A stretch of 64,000 bases of DNA, from positions 46,711-110,710 of the forward strand of contig JAFIFB010000010.1 in the NCBI GenBank assembly GCA_020832285.1, given 5' to 3'. Position 1 is the stretch's first letter. Every line of letters begins with the position of its first letter. This document shows positions 26,848-37,100 of this stretch, piece by piece. The translations under genes and the position numbers were made by a program. Source of the stretch: Balneolaceae bacterium (GTDB lineage: Bacteria; Bacteroidota; Rhodothermia; Balneolales; Balneolaceae). Below the pieces are notes generated by a model. The model searched no databases. It saw only the letters and a program-made list of their open reading frames with translations, and was not told the origin of the DNA.

Positions 26848-27894
26848 TCACTCCCGGAGGTTTTCAATCAGTTTGCTGTGAAAGCGGTCGGGGGCTTCAA
26901 TGTGAGGGTTGTGGCCCACATTATCGAGCAGAATCAACCGGGCATCCGGGATGGTGTTGGTTGTGTTTTCTGCATGTTCAGCAAAATCGGGCCCGTCTTC
27001 CCGTCCCGACAAAATGAGTGTTGAAACCTGAAGGTGGGCAAACTCAAGTGCAACCGGCTGAGAGTAGACCATCTGACGGTTCAGGGCACGTACCATGGCC
27101 AATTGAGGCCAGTCGGGACTTTGAAGCCACCCGTAATGAATGCGGACATATTTTTCATACTCAGGTTGCCACTCCACATAATAGTTTTGTTGCTGTTGCA
27201 GGATGTCGTCGTATGTACGGTTCATTTCCGATTGATAGATCTCCTGAGTACTTTGCCAGCCTCGCAGCAACCGAAAATCCCGCTTTCCTATCATATTAAC
27301 CAAAACAAGCTTATCGGTTCTTTCCGGATAGGAATAAGCAAACCGGGTTGCAAGCATACCGCCCATTGAGTGTCCGAGAATTACCGCATGATCCACTCCA
27401 AGGTCATCCAGCAGCGCTTTGGTATTGGCAGCTTTTTTCTGAAAACTGTACGGAATGATCGGCTTGGATGACCGTCCGAACCCGATTTGATCCACCGCAA
27501 TCACCCGGTAGCCATCCTCAGTGAGAGCATCAATCGTTCCCTCCCAGTATTCACCAAAAAAATTGAGCCCATGCAGCAGTACAACCGTGCGCCCGTTTGC
27601 GGTTCCTCTTGGAGAGACATCCATGTAGGCCATTCGCACATCTTTATCCAGGATAGTGAAGTTGAAATAAGAGACAGGATGTGGATAATCGATCTCCTCC
27701 ACAGAAATACTAACCGCCCCCCATTCCTCAGGCACCTGTGCAAAAAGTGAGGTATGTAGCAGTATCAGAATCGTAAATGGAATAAAAAAGAGATTGGAAA
27801 ATGATTTTGAACTTCCAGTCTGTGATATAATCCGTTGTAACATCATTTTTTTGTGTTGAAATGAAAAGTAATCTGTGTTGGTTATATTCTGCAT
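26848..27894 (-). CDS. Secreted alpha/beta hydrolase
   Basis: This is an alpha/beta-hydrolase fold enzyme exported by a signal peptide. The serine nucleophile lies in GHSMGGMLATRF near residue 176. The oxyanion-hole region reads VVLLHGLNFFGEYWEGTIDAL, and the catalytic His is in DNVGHNPHIEAPDRF near the C-terminus. The acid is probably the Asp in LSGREDGPDF. A start at residue 17 or 18 (27846 or 27843) would place the hydrophobic signal (FFIPFTILILLHTSLFAQ) more naturally than the listed start at 27894. The substrate is unknown; similarity to haloalkane dehalogenase or proline iminopeptidase-like hydrolases is only at fold level. It is monocistronic. Confidence 0.9.
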   Translation of the reverse strand: MQNITNTDYFSFQHKKMMLQRIISQTGSSKSFSNLFFIPFTILILLHTSLFAQVPEEWGAVSISVEEIDYPHPVSYFNFTILDKDVRMAYMDVSPRGTANGRTVVLLHGLNFFGEYWEGTIDALTEDGYRVIAVDQIGFGRSSKPIIPYSFQKKAANTKALLDDLGVDHAVILGHSMGGMLATRFAYSYPERTDKLVLVNMIGKRDFRLLRGWQSTQEIYQSEMNRTYDDILQQQQNYYVEWQPEYEKYVRIHYGWLQSPDWPQLAMVRALNRQMVYSQPVALEFAHLQVSTLILSGREDGPDFAEHAENTTNTIPDARLILLDNVGHNPHIEAPDRFHSKLIENLRE

Positions 27895-28380
27895 CTCATT
27901 TGTGATTAAATGTATTTACAAGAAGCTATTTAATCAACCAATAACCGCCTTTCTGATTTTTCATCTTGCCTTAAGGGATATTATGGTAAAAACCATCGCA
28001 GCGGCGAAATCAGGATTGCGCAAATTTGGGAATCTTATATGCCGCTACTATAGATAATAGCGCCTACTGACATCTCGACTAAATGAGCGGAGCGAGTGCA
28101 TAGAGAGACCTCCTTGTTATTAGTGTCGCGTCAACTGTAAAAATGTGAGAGAGTCATCAGACGAGTCGGTCCGGGATCATCGTAATCATTTCCATTTGAG
28201 TATATTTTAAAAAACTCGTCAGATGACTTACCCGACATTTTATGTTTGACATAACGTTAGTACTAATCTAAAACAACACCTCAACATATTTCATAATCTC
28301 CATCTATAATCAGATCTTTTTCTTCACACAAATCCCTAAATTTTTTTGTATATATCGTACTGAATCCAGTAAACGATATC
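27895..28380. other. Intergenic region carrying a MITE-like element
   Basis: It separates the hydrolase gene (minus) and a hypothetical gene (plus). The only clear structure is the MITE-like element at 28120-28260. No gene is supported. Confidence 0.5.
28120..28260 (-). mobile_element. MITE-like element, copy B, with 4-bp target duplication
   Basis: The element spans 28124-28256 (133 bases) in the orientation opposite to copy A. It is flanked by direct TTAG repeats at 28120-28123 and 28257-28260. Its reverse complement matches copy A almost base for base over the shared blocks GTCGGGTAAGTCAT, GACGAGTTTTT, GATGATCCCGGA and ACTCGTCTGATGACTCT. No coding capacity. Confidence 0.75.
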
Positions 28381-28944
28381 ATGCAAAAAAAATCGGATTT
28401 CATATTTAAATACCCGCCAAATCTGCAAGAGCTTGATCTTGCAACGATGGTCAGTATGTATCGTGACAGAGGCGAACCCCGCCGTGCCAAACCGGGGGAA
28501 TATCTTGGCTGTACTGCCAGCCACAAGCTGCTGAAACATGCAAAGTGGTGGTTTGGCCTCTATTACAGCCAGGCAGCATGGGACAACCTGCTCACCAAAT
28601 CTTCCGAAGGCTACCCGCTTACCGAGGTTGAATTGAACCTGCTGGGCCTTGTTCACGCCCTTGATGAGGAACCTCCGCATCGCGAATTTGTGGAACAAAA
28701 CATCGGCACTTTACCCAAGCTTGCCTATCTCATTGTGAACGATATACGGCAGTTCGGGTTTATCAGTGAAGATGAGCACGGGCACCTCACAATTACACCG
28801 GGGGGCGAACGGGCACTTCAGGGAATCTGCCGCAGGGTGTACGGGAAACGTTTCACTCCTGAAATGCTCGAACTTTATGAACAGGACTCCTCCTATTTTG
28901 CCCGAAAAACCCCTTCCCAAAGCGACCAGGCCTCCCTTTTTTGA
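28381..28944 (+). CDS. Hypothetical protein
   Basis: This 187-residue soluble protein with no signal peptide belongs to no family I recognise. It is mostly helical. The middle part (WDNLLTKSSEGYPLTEVELNLL... ALDEEPPHREFVEQN) and the segment LIVNDIRQFGFISEDEHGHLTITPGGERAL look like a winged-helix-type fold with a beta-hairpin, so a DNA- or protein-binding role is possible but unproven. Base composition matches the housekeeping genes rather than the decayed neighbours. The start ATG 28381 has no strong ribosome site. It lies at the right end of the accessory stretch. Confidence 0.7.
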   Translation: MQKKSDFIFKYPPNLQELDLATMVSMYRDRGEPRRAKPGEYLGCTASHKLLKHAKWWFGLYYSQAAWDNLLTKSSEGYPLTEVELNLLGLVHALDEEPPHREFVEQNIGTLPKLAYLIVNDIRQFGFISEDEHGHLTITPGGERALQGICRRVYGKRFTPEMLELYEQDSSYFARKTPSQSDQASLF

Positions 28945-29512
28945 AACCCTTCCTCTATTTCCGGACATGTCCATTTTATTTATCTCAGAGGCTTACCAAT
29001 TTTAAAAAATGTCCCGATAATGATTAAAACTCTGCGTACACTGCGACTCATCCGCGCAACTCTGCGAGAAACCTACTGTTTCTGATGAAAACATACTCAG
29101 AGTTTTGAACGATGATAAAGTTTTTCTGAATCCTTCGAGGAGCCCGTCACCGGCACATATCAACATGCCCCTTTCCTATTTAACTCAAGTTCCGAAAAAT
29201 GGCGATGTAGTGGCTACAAAAAATGAAAAAGTACTCCAATATTTAAGATAATGACTTGTGGATTTAAGTAAGTGGAAATCGTTTGAGAAATATTTTAACC
29301 GGCCTTGAATCGGTTGGCGGGAACAGGGTCCTTTTGGGTCAAGCCAGAAGGACAGTACAAATGAGGACGATAAAATTGGTTTCTAAATGAAAAAATGGGG
29401 TAACTTTTCAAAAATAAGATTTATTGAGATTTTTGAATATTATGGATGTAGCACTACAAATCGTTCTTTTCGAGCCATTGAGGTCGATTTTTAAAATTTT
29501 TCGGATAATGAG
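28945..29512. other. Gene-free region with left arm of a long inverted repeat
   Basis: No gene is seen. From 29181 to 29510 it holds the left arm of a long inverted repeat whose partner lies at 30869-31394, on the other side of the phosphodiesterase gene. Confidence 0.6.
29181..29510 (+). repeat. Long inverted repeat, left arm (shorter)
   Basis: The outer end TAACTCAAGTTCCGAAAAAT and the following GGCGATGTAGTGG are matched in reverse at 31362-31394. The inner end (CACTACAAATCGTT) is matched near 30932. Relative to the right arm it lacks about 200 internal bases, with the junction between GGGAACAGGG and TCCTTTTGGGTCAAG. No coding capacity. Confidence 0.75.
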
Positions 29513-30778
29513 TTAATCCTCATCATTTTCATCATCCAGCACGAGCCACCGGTTCACACTGTTGTGAGGAGCTTCAAGGAGCACTTTATAAAAGTCGGAA
29601 GGGTGACCGGCCACGCTCATCGATGCCTGTCCGGCTGAAAGAGGAACTGTCTCAAGTAATTCATACTGATCTTCCCCGCCACCTGAAAATTCGTTCGTAA
29701 CTGCCACTTTAATATTTACATCCCCGTCATTACCCCACGCGTTCCAGTTCAGATCAATGGTCTGAGTCTCTTCATCGTAAGAGATTTCGGGATCGCTGAT
29801 AGAAACGTCACCAATCATCGGCACTCCGTCCAGTTCTTTTTTAAGAGCTGCGGGAATATCAAGCCCAAGATGGCGGCTGATGGTTGGATAAATGCTGGTA
29901 ATAGGCGGATGCCCTTCATCAAAGAACCGGTTCATATCCGATTTATTAGAAATCATCCAGATCGTTCGTTCACGCTCGGACTGCCCGCCGTGGTGTCTGC
30001 CATCAGGAAGGCGCCTTCCATGATCGGTGGTTACCATAAACAGCCAGTCTTCATTATAATTTTCCATTCTGTATTCAACGGCCTCATAAATTCTTCCAAC
30101 CTGCTCATCAGCTACTTTGATCGATTCGAAGTGCTCTTCCACCTCACCGTATGTGTGGCCTGTATCATCGGGATACCACAAATACACCCAGGAAAGATAG
30201 GGCGCATCTTCGCGGAGGCTTTCTGAAGCGTTGTTTGAAACATGTTCATCGATTTTCTGAACGTAACCGTATTCGTGTGGAAAGGCGAGGGTATCCACAT
30301 CAAAACCATCGTAGTGTATATCTATGTTGATCCCGCCGGCTTCGGGAAGGCCGTCACCAACAAGTTTGGTTCGGTTATCCAGCCATGATGAGTAGATTGC
30401 GACCGGCTTTTCGGGATGGTTATGCTTGAAAAGACGGAAGAGGCTCCAGTAGTTGTAGTTTGGATCTTCGATGCTGTTCGTGTAAACATTGTGTTTGTTT
30501 GACCAGACGCCGGTGAGCACATGATTGTAACCCACTGCCGAAATGGTTGTAGATTCGGAATATTCGCCTGCAATACCGCCCAGCCATCCGTGGGTGTAGC
30601 CACCCTGTTCAATAATGCGATCCAGGTTCGGAGTATCCACCGATTCCAGAATATCGGCAGAAATTCCGTCCACAATAATGTAGATCGCTTTTTTCTCCGG
30701 CTCTGAGGGCTGTTCACATCCCCAGAACAGAAGAAAAGAAGCGAGTAAAAATGAGAGTAACTTGGCAAATGTTTTCAT
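29513..30778 (-). CDS. Lipoprotein phosphodiesterase of the alkaline phosphatase superfamily (NPP-like)
   Basis: This is a predicted outer-membrane or periplasmic lipoprotein that hydrolyses phosphomono- or diesters. The signal peptide ends in a lipobox with Cys21 (FWGC). The metal and catalytic residues of the alkaline phosphatase/nucleotide pyrophosphatase fold are all visible. They are Asp in IIVDGISAD, a likely Ser nucleophile in TTISAVGYNHVLTGVW, DDTGH near residue 210, TTDHGR near 250 and HHGG close after. From about residue 330 a fibronectin-like beta-domain follows. Its 421 residues are normal. It lies directly downstream of the SusC/SusD-metallophosphoesterase genes on the same strand but is enclosed by long inverted repeats, so it may have its own promoter. 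The substrate is not determined; NPP6-type enzymes of this superfamily act on choline phosphodiesters. Confidence 0.88.
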   Translation of the reverse strand: MKTFAKLLSFLLASFLLFWGCEQPSEPEKKAIYIIVDGISADILESVDTPNLDRIIEQGGYTHGWLGGIAGEYSESTTISAVGYNHVLTGVWSNKHNVYTNSIEDPNYNYWSLFRLFKHNHPEKPVAIYSSWLDNRTKLVGDGLPEAGGINIDIHYDGFDVDTLAFPHEYGYVQKIDEHVSNNASESLREDAPYLSWVYLWYPDDTGHTYGEVEEHFESIKVADEQVGRIYEAVEYRMENYNEDWLFMVTTDHGRRLPDGRHHGGQSERERTIWMISNKSDMNRFFDEGHPPITSIYPTISRHLGLDIPAALKKELDGVPMIGDVSISDPEISYDEETQTIDLNWNAWGNDGDVNIKVAVTNEFSGGGEDQYELLETVPLSAGQASMSVAGHPSDFYKVLLEAPHNSVNRWLVLDDENDED

Positions 30779-31399
30779 GGATTATTTTGATTAAAATGGA
30801 TGCAATTATTAAAGTTATCTTTTTTTTTGACGGAACTATTTTTCTTTGAATCGTTCAGTTTCAGGAATAGCTCATTTTCCAAAAAACTTAAAAATCGACC
30901 TTAATGGCTTTTAAAAAACGATTTGTAGTGCTACACCTATAATAATATTCAAGAATTTCAATAAATTATTTTTGAGAGGTCATCATATTTTTTGATTTAG
31001 AAACCAATTTTATCGACCTCACTTGTATTGTCCTTTTGGCTTGACCCAAAAGGACCAAAAAGTCAAGCCCCGACGGCGGTCGGGGTTGTCGGCGGGCTTT
31101 TCATCGACGCGGCACCCTTTTCCCAAAGGGATCCCCGTGGGGTAATGGTCCATCACACTCATTGACCGTAATCAAAAATCCGGCCGGTATAAAATGCTGC
31201 CATAGCGTCGCTGAAAACACCCTGTTCCCGCCAACTGATTCAAGGCCGGTCAAAATACGTCTCAAACGATTTCCACGTATTAAATTTCATAAATTATTAT
31301 TATCACTATTCTTATTTATTTGAAATCTGAAACATCGAAATAATTTTTCATTTTTTTGTACCCACTACATCGCCATTTTTCGGAACTTGAGTTAGCCAA
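30779..31399. other. Gene-free region with right arm of the long inverted repeat
   Basis: This region lies between the metallophosphoesterase and phosphodiesterase genes. It is filled by the right arm of the inverted repeat at 30869-31394 and no gene is seen. Confidence 0.6.
30869..31394 (-). repeat. Long inverted repeat, right arm (longer)
   Basis: About 526 bases match the left arm in reverse. It carries an extra internal block of about 200 bases (around 31045-31240) with small hairpins such as CCCCGAC/GTCGGGG, which is missing on the left. No transposase or long reading frame is visible in it. Confidence 0.75.
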
Positions 31400-32308
31400 T
31401 CAGTATTCATGCTGATGATAGATTCGTTCAACCCGGCCGTCATCAAACAGGTGTAAAATGGCATAGCCAGGCGGTGTTTCATGATAGTAGCCTTTCCCCG
31501 CAGATCGCTCGTTTCCTTCGCCCCACCAGAATCCGCTCATGGCACCATTGCAAAAATAACGGATGCCATTGTAAACCGCTTCGTCCAGCAAGTGCATGTG
31601 TCCGCTGATGCAGCATTTCACCTTATCGCGATGCTGGTAAAACATTTGCGCCAGTTCATCGGCATCGGAGTGCTGATCGTTCGGGTAAAAGCGTCCGGTC
31701 ACTGTTAAAACTGGATAGTGAGACATCATCAGCGCCGGACTGCCATCAGGCAAACCTTCCAATTTTTGTTTGAGCCATTCTTTCTGCTCATTGTCCAGGG
31801 TAACATCGGAATTATTTCCGTCAAGGATAAAAAAGGTCCAGCCGTTTTTGGAAAAAGAATAGTACCGATGGGGAATTCCCAGTCGCTTTTCCACATATTG
31901 TTTTCCGTACATTTCGTCATTCTCATCAGGTGCGGCCCACCACATATCGTGATTGCCCAAGCAACTGTATACAGGAGTTGAACCAAATTTTTCGGAACAT
32001 TCATCCCACACGGCCCACTGTTCAAGTGTTCTCTCACGGGTGATGTCATCATAATCTGCAGCGTGAATAGTATCACCGCCGTTCAGGATAAAATCGAAAT
32101 CATGTGTGAAGAGTTCATCCAAACATTTTTTAAATCGTTCCGGAACATCATTTTCCGGACGAACGTGCGTATCGGTAATGTGGGCGATTTTCAGCACCGG
32201 TTCATTGGCATGGTCATCCCCGGCACCAGCCAATTTCGGTAATGATACTGCAGAAGCTGCTGCCAGCGCACTTTTTTTAATCCAGTTTCTTCTGTTCATG
32301 AATAACAT
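31400..32308 (-). CDS. Secreted metallophosphoesterase (calcineurin-like)
   Basis: This is a binuclear-metal phosphoesterase exported to the periplasm. I chose ATG 32308 because GAGGAG lies 7 bases upstream; a second ATG at 32299 gives a classic N-terminus MNRRNWIKKSAL. The twin-Arg-like start followed by a helix and AGA site suggests Tat or Sec export. The metal ligands are all present: DTH in ITDTHVRPE, GGDT, GNHDMWW, SHYPV and GHMH. About 300 residues is usual. The gene follows susD by 55 bases, and its ribosome site sits in the terminator hairpin at 32313-32342, so its expression depends on read-through. Substrate unknown; context suggests phosphoesters made or imported by this locus. Confidence 0.88.
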   Translation of the reverse strand: MLFMNRRNWIKKSALAAASAVSLPKLAGAGDDHANEPVLKIAHITDTHVRPENDVPERFKKCLDELFTHDFDFILNGGDTIHAADYDDITRERTLEQWAVWDECSEKFGSTPVYSCLGNHDMWWAAPDENDEMYGKQYVEKRLGIPHRYYSFSKNGWTFFILDGNNSDVTLDNEQKEWLKQKLEGLPDGSPALMMSHYPVLTVTGRFYPNDQHSDADELAQMFYQHRDKVKCCISGHMHLLDEAVYNGIRYFCNGAMSGFWWGEGNERSAGKGYYHETPPGYAILHLFDDGRVERIYHQHEY

Positions 32309-32342
32309 AAAAAAGCTCCTCGCTTTATTCAGGGAGGAGCTT
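32309..32342 (-). terminator. Hairpin terminator after susD that also holds the next gene's ribosome site
   Basis: On the minus strand the arms AAGCTCCTC and GAGGAGCTT enclose a 12-base loop and are followed by a run of T, a standard intrinsic terminator 21 bases after the SusD stop. The 3-prime arm includes GAGGAG, spaced 7 bases from the ATG of the metallophosphoesterase at 32308. Read-through transcripts would hide this site in the stem. Confidence 0.75.
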
Positions 32343-32363
32343 ATTAAAATCACGGTTCAATGT

Positions 32364-34154
32364 TTATTCCCACCCGAAAATCTGTTCCAGGTTGGGGTTA
32401 ATCTGTGTATCGCGGTGCGGAACCGGACGGTAGTAGTGCTTGGGATCATCGAAGGTTCCCATATTATCCCGGGCCAAAATCGGTCCGTGATCTCCGTATT
32501 CCAGCCAAACTTGTGCATCCGAACCAAACGGGCCTGTACGGTAGTATATCAGTGTGCGACCCAAGTCGTTTTGTTCACGATCTTCCGAAGATGGAATGGA
32601 CTCTGTGTGTGGAATCAGTTTTACATCCGGATGGCCGTCGCCTGTCAGGTCGTGTGTGCCAAGCCCGTCGAAATAGAGGCCGCGTGGCAGCTGCTCCAGC
32701 AAGTGCCCGGCACGGTAACGCATCAGGTCAGTAAAGCGGTGCCTTTCATTAAAGAGCTCTACTCTGCGCTCACGACGAATCTCGAGGACTATCGAAGAAT
32801 TGACATTTGGGTATCGCGCTTCCTTTACAGCATCAACTGGCGGATTGACACTTAGAGGCGGCATATCTACACGGCTTCGGATCTCGTTAATGGTTATGTC
32901 CAGATCGGCCTGGGTAATCTCTCCCAGCTCCGCTCGTGCTTCAGCGTAAGTAAGCAGCACTTCAGCATATCGAAGAACAGGCACATCAATACTGGCCTGT
33001 ACTATAGAACTCGGATCGTTCACAAACCACTTCAGGGTATGATAACCGGTAAAATACTGGCTCATCTGCTGAATGTATGGCTGACCAGCAGTACCCTGTG
33101 CGGTTGTACTCGGATTTTCCAGAATCCATCCAGGATAGGTGAAAGACTGAGTCAACCGCGGATCCCGATTTGTAAACTCTTCCACAAACGAATTTTCCTG
33201 ATAATCGGGCTGGTCAGAATAGTAGCTTCCGTCTGCCATCAGGTAAGTCTGAACAATATCTTTGGTGTGGGATTGCTCGAAATGACCAAAACCGGTATTA
33301 CCCCAACCACTGTTGCGCTCTCCTTCGATGCTGCGGTTCAGAAGAATTACTTCGGAATTGCCCTGAAGGTCGGTACTTGCAAAAAGAGTGGCATAATCCT
33401 GATCCGGATTCCCGGTAGAATAAATGGAATACCCTCCGTTATCCATCACATATTTCGCCTGGTCCCGTGCGATCTCAAGAAACTGCTGGTGCGGCAGGCT
33501 CAAATAGTCGTGATATTTTCGAAATGTTCCTTCAAAAAGGGCATGACGAGCCATAAAAGTACGCACTACCATGTTATTTACAGCGCCGATCGGGGCTGAA
33601 GTGTTGACATGTTCGGCCGCAAACTGGTAATCCTCGAAAATTCTGTCAACTACATATTCGCGGGAATCCCGGGGTTTAAATAGATCCTCATCGTCTGTAC
33701 CAAGGACCTGGTCGTACCAGGGCACGTCACCAAATCGCTGCACTTTATCCATGTAAAAGCGCGCACGGTGAAACCGGGCCACTCCCTCATAGTGATTGAG
33801 TGTGGCTTGAGGAAGCTCGGCATTTTCAAAATTTTCGAGAAAATAGTTGATATCCCGAAGCCGGTTCCAGTTCCAGCCGGAAGTGATCTGCCTGGAAGTC
33901 ACATCACTGGTCATGATGGTTCGGAATTCTGCCGATCCGCTTGTGGTGGCATCATCCGACTGTTCAAGGAAGATTGCAGAAAAGCCGATCCAGTTGATCA
34001 GGCTGTTCAGGTACATATCCAGGTCGTCGGCAGAATTGAAAAAATTCTCCCTGCCGATCTCCGTCTGTGGTGTTACATCCAGAAAATTGTCGCTGCATCC
34101 CTGATAAACAAGGGCTGCTGCCAGGATTCCAAAAAATACGATTACTTTTTTCAT
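32364..34154 (-). CDS. SusD/RagB-family outer-membrane nutrient-binding lipoprotein
   Basis: This surface lipoprotein forms the lid over the SusC channel and binds the nutrient outside the cell. The signal peptide ends at Cys20 (YQGC), with CSDNFLDVTPQTEIG after it, the usual start of mature SusD proteins. Helical TPR-like repeats occupy the core, and the C-terminal RagB half includes LLTYAEARAELGEITQADLD and the family segment RRERRVELFNERHRFTDLMR. Its 596 residues are typical. It begins 25 bases after susC and ends in the terminator at 32313-32342. It is part of a sigma/anti-sigma-SusC-SusD operon. The ligand cannot be read from sequence. Confidence 0.96.
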   Translation of the reverse strand: MKKVIVFFGILAAALVYQGCSDNFLDVTPQTEIGRENFFNSADDLDMYLNSLINWIGFSAIFLEQSDDATTSGSAEFRTIMTSDVTSRQITSGWNWNRLRDINYFLENFENAELPQATLNHYEGVARFHRARFYMDKVQRFGDVPWYDQVLGTDDEDLFKPRDSREYVVDRIFEDYQFAAEHVNTSAPIGAVNNMVVRTFMARHALFEGTFRKYHDYLSLPHQQFLEIARDQAKYVMDNGGYSIYSTGNPDQDYATLFASTDLQGNSEVILLNRSIEGERNSGWGNTGFGHFEQSHTKDIVQTYLMADGSYYSDQPDYQENSFVEEFTNRDPRLTQSFTYPGWILENPSTTAQGTAGQPYIQQMSQYFTGYHTLKWFVNDPSSIVQASIDVPVLRYAEVLLTYAEARAELGEITQADLDITINEIRSRVDMPPLSVNPPVDAVKEARYPNVNSSIVLEIRRERRVELFNERHRFTDLMRYRAGHLLEQLPRGLYFDGLGTHDLTGDGHPDVKLIPHTESIPSSEDREQNDLGRTLIYYRTGPFGSDAQVWLEYGDHGPILARDNMGTFDDPKHYYRPVPHRDTQINPNLEQIFGWE

Positions 34155-34179
34155 GATATTATCTTTTCAGAGTCTCTGA

Positions 34180-37100
34180 TTAAAAATTGATGTTCACGCC
34201 GATGGAATACCTGCGCTGGAATGGATAGCGATAACCAAAACCGTCGTCTGTAATAGCTTCCGGATCGATAATATCGGCCACTTCCGACCATTCATAGAGA
34301 TTTTCACCACTGAGATAGATACGAAGACTTTGAATACCAATTGTATTTGTCAAGTCTCTCGGAAGTGTATACCCGACTGTCAGGTTTTTCAGGCGCAGAT
34401 AAGACGCGTCCAGCATAAATCCGTCATCAGCGATATTTCCAAGTCCTGATGTATTCACGTCACGCTGCCATGCCTGGAGTACCGGGAATCTGGCATCGGT
34501 GTTGGCGTCGGCCAGACCGGAATCCAGGTAGGCCTGGGAGTGTCTGTTTCGCATCTCGGCCGGATCATCCTGAGGTCTGTAAAAATCGAGAAGGTGCGTA
34601 TAACCACCGGAGTAGGGCTGCTGGTAAAAGCCCCAGAACAGATAGTGATACGGCATGAAATCCCGTTTTCCCACACCCTGGAAAAACGCTCTGAAATCTA
34701 AGTTTTTAAATGCAAAATCAAGATTAAGACCAAAACGGTAGCGAGCCTGTGAGTTTCCGATGACGGTCAGGTCTCCGGGATCATCCACGGTGTCTCCCGC
34801 ACGAACGGTTCCATCGTTGTTAAGATCAGCGTATTTTGGCCATCCGGGCACAATATCCAGCACACCCCATGGAACAATATCACTCTGGTCTGCGTGGTTG
34901 GCAATTTCATCTTCGGTTTCAAACAGGCCAAGATAGCGCAGTCCCCAGATCTCTCCGAGCTCCTGACCTTCGTAGTATTGGTTCAGGAAGCGTTCGGGGT
35001 TATCAAACTGGGTAATGTAGGCACGGCTGTCTGCCAGGGTAAAGCGTGCACCAAAGAAAAAAGAATCTCCGAAAAGTTCGAAGTTATCCCGGTAATGAAG
35101 CGCCATTTCCCACCCTTTGGTTTCCAGGTCAGCGGCGTTCTCATCCGGTTCACTGGTTCCCAGTACAGCAGGTAGCTCCCGGCCGAGGGTCAACATACCT
35201 TTTGTGTCGCGTACGTACAGATCAAAGGCTGCAGTAAGACGACTGCCTAATATGTCGATATCAAGCCCGAGGTTTCTTGTGGATACTTGCTCCCAGGTAT
35301 AATTAGAAGAGACCAGCGGGGGTGAAGAGATCTGAAGCGGGCGCGAGTTGCCCACCAGGTAATTTGCGTTGCTTGCGCTCATGGTTGGAATGTGACCAAA
35401 AGCATCAAACTCCTGGTTACCCAGCGATCCATATGAAGCGCGTATCTTCAGCATATCGAGCCAATCGAACCGCTCCATGAATCCGGACTGATCAATTCTG
35501 TAAGCAATCGAAGCAGACGGGAAAAATCCCCATCGGCTGTCGCCTGGAAAACGTGAAGAACCATCGTAACGACCATTAAATTCGATAATATATTTATCAT
35601 CGAATACATAATTTACACGTCCAAATAGCCCCCGGACGGCCCATCCTTCATAAAAATCACTGGTATTGGGGTTTCCTAAAGCAAGTGAAAGAGAGGGAAG
35701 TTCAGATGAGATCACATTGGATACATCTGAAATGATCTCATACAACTCATTTTTTTCCTGGTTAAAGCCTGCAACACCACTAATCTGATGGCGGTTAAAG
35801 TCAAGATTCACGTTGGAGTAGATGTTGAAAACCTGATAGTCATAGGTTGTTCGGTTTCTCCAAACTCGGGTTGATCCTAACTGTCTGACATCATCCGGTC
35901 CGTATCCGACATTGTACCTTCGCTGATCCCAGTTGTAATTTCTGAATTCACTGCGAATGGTGTAGTCTGCACTCACTGAAAGGATTTCCGGGATGATATT
36001 AGAGCGAGCGGTAAACGTAGTTTGATAATTTTCAAACTTGTCGCTGTGCTGACCACCTTCCGTTAACATTGCACCAAGTTCGCCGACAGGATTGTTTGCC
36101 CAAGTGCCATCAGGATTTTTATCCCAACCCATTGGTTCCAGATCATAAATAGCAAATAAAGACCAATTATCATCATCATCAACAAATCTGGATGGCAATC
36201 TGCGTTCAGTGCGTGCGATATTGGTTCGGTTACCAACCGTCAGCCAGTCAAATGCTTCGTACTGAACATTACTGCGTACACTCCATCTTTCAAATGTATC
36301 ATCGGCAATCTGAAGAGCACCTGTCTGATCATCCAATGACCCGGAGAGAAAAAAGCTGGTGCTCTCGGTTGTTCCGTCGAGACTTAACGTGTTATTAGTT
36401 GACATACCGTAATCGGAAAGAAAATAGTTTGCCCAGTTGCGGTCTCCCATATACTGCCAGGTTCCCGGGTTGTTCGGATCTTCGCGAACAGCCGGGGTAC
36501 TATCCGGATTATCGGATCGCTGGCGGGCCCAATCGTACATATCATCATCGAAATTGATATAGTCCCAGGGTGTGGCACTGGTACTCATATCCTGCCACCT
36601 CATATAGGTATAGGGATCGGTTACTTTGTCGGGCAAAATGGTGGGAGTATCCCAGGAAGCCCTGGATGATAAGCTTACATTAATTCCTTCGCTGGTACCT
36701 CTTTTTGTTTCAATCATCAGCACACCAAATGCGGCACGTGCACCGTATATGGCCGCCGAAGAAGCATCCTTCAGTACCGAAATACTTTCAATGTCCATCG
36801 GATCGAGACGGTTCAGGTCCCGGGTCTGCGCCGGGATGCCATCGATGATAATCAGAGGTTCACCGCCATTAATTGAGGTAAAACCCCGAATGTTAATTTG
36901 CGGCTCGGTTCCGGGTGCACCTTCCGTGTAGTCTATATTGAGGTTAGGAACCATACCCTGAAGGCCCTGTGTAATGTTCGAAATCGAACGCCCTTCAAAC
37001 TGCTGCATACTTACCTGATCCACAGCTCCAGAAAGATTTACTCGCCGCTGTGTACCGTAACCCACAACCACTGCTTCATCGAGCATGGCCACATCCTGTA

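Noticed and set aside
26545..27024. Plus-strand open frame of 159 codons
   Set aside because: More than a third lies antisense to the hydrolase gene, no family motif or ribosome site is seen, and the rest is a hairpin-rich spacer.
32299..32353. Start of the metallophosphoesterase at the upstream GTG 32353
   Set aside because: It would translate the terminator stem and has no ribosome site, while ATG 32308 has GAGGAG at good spacing.
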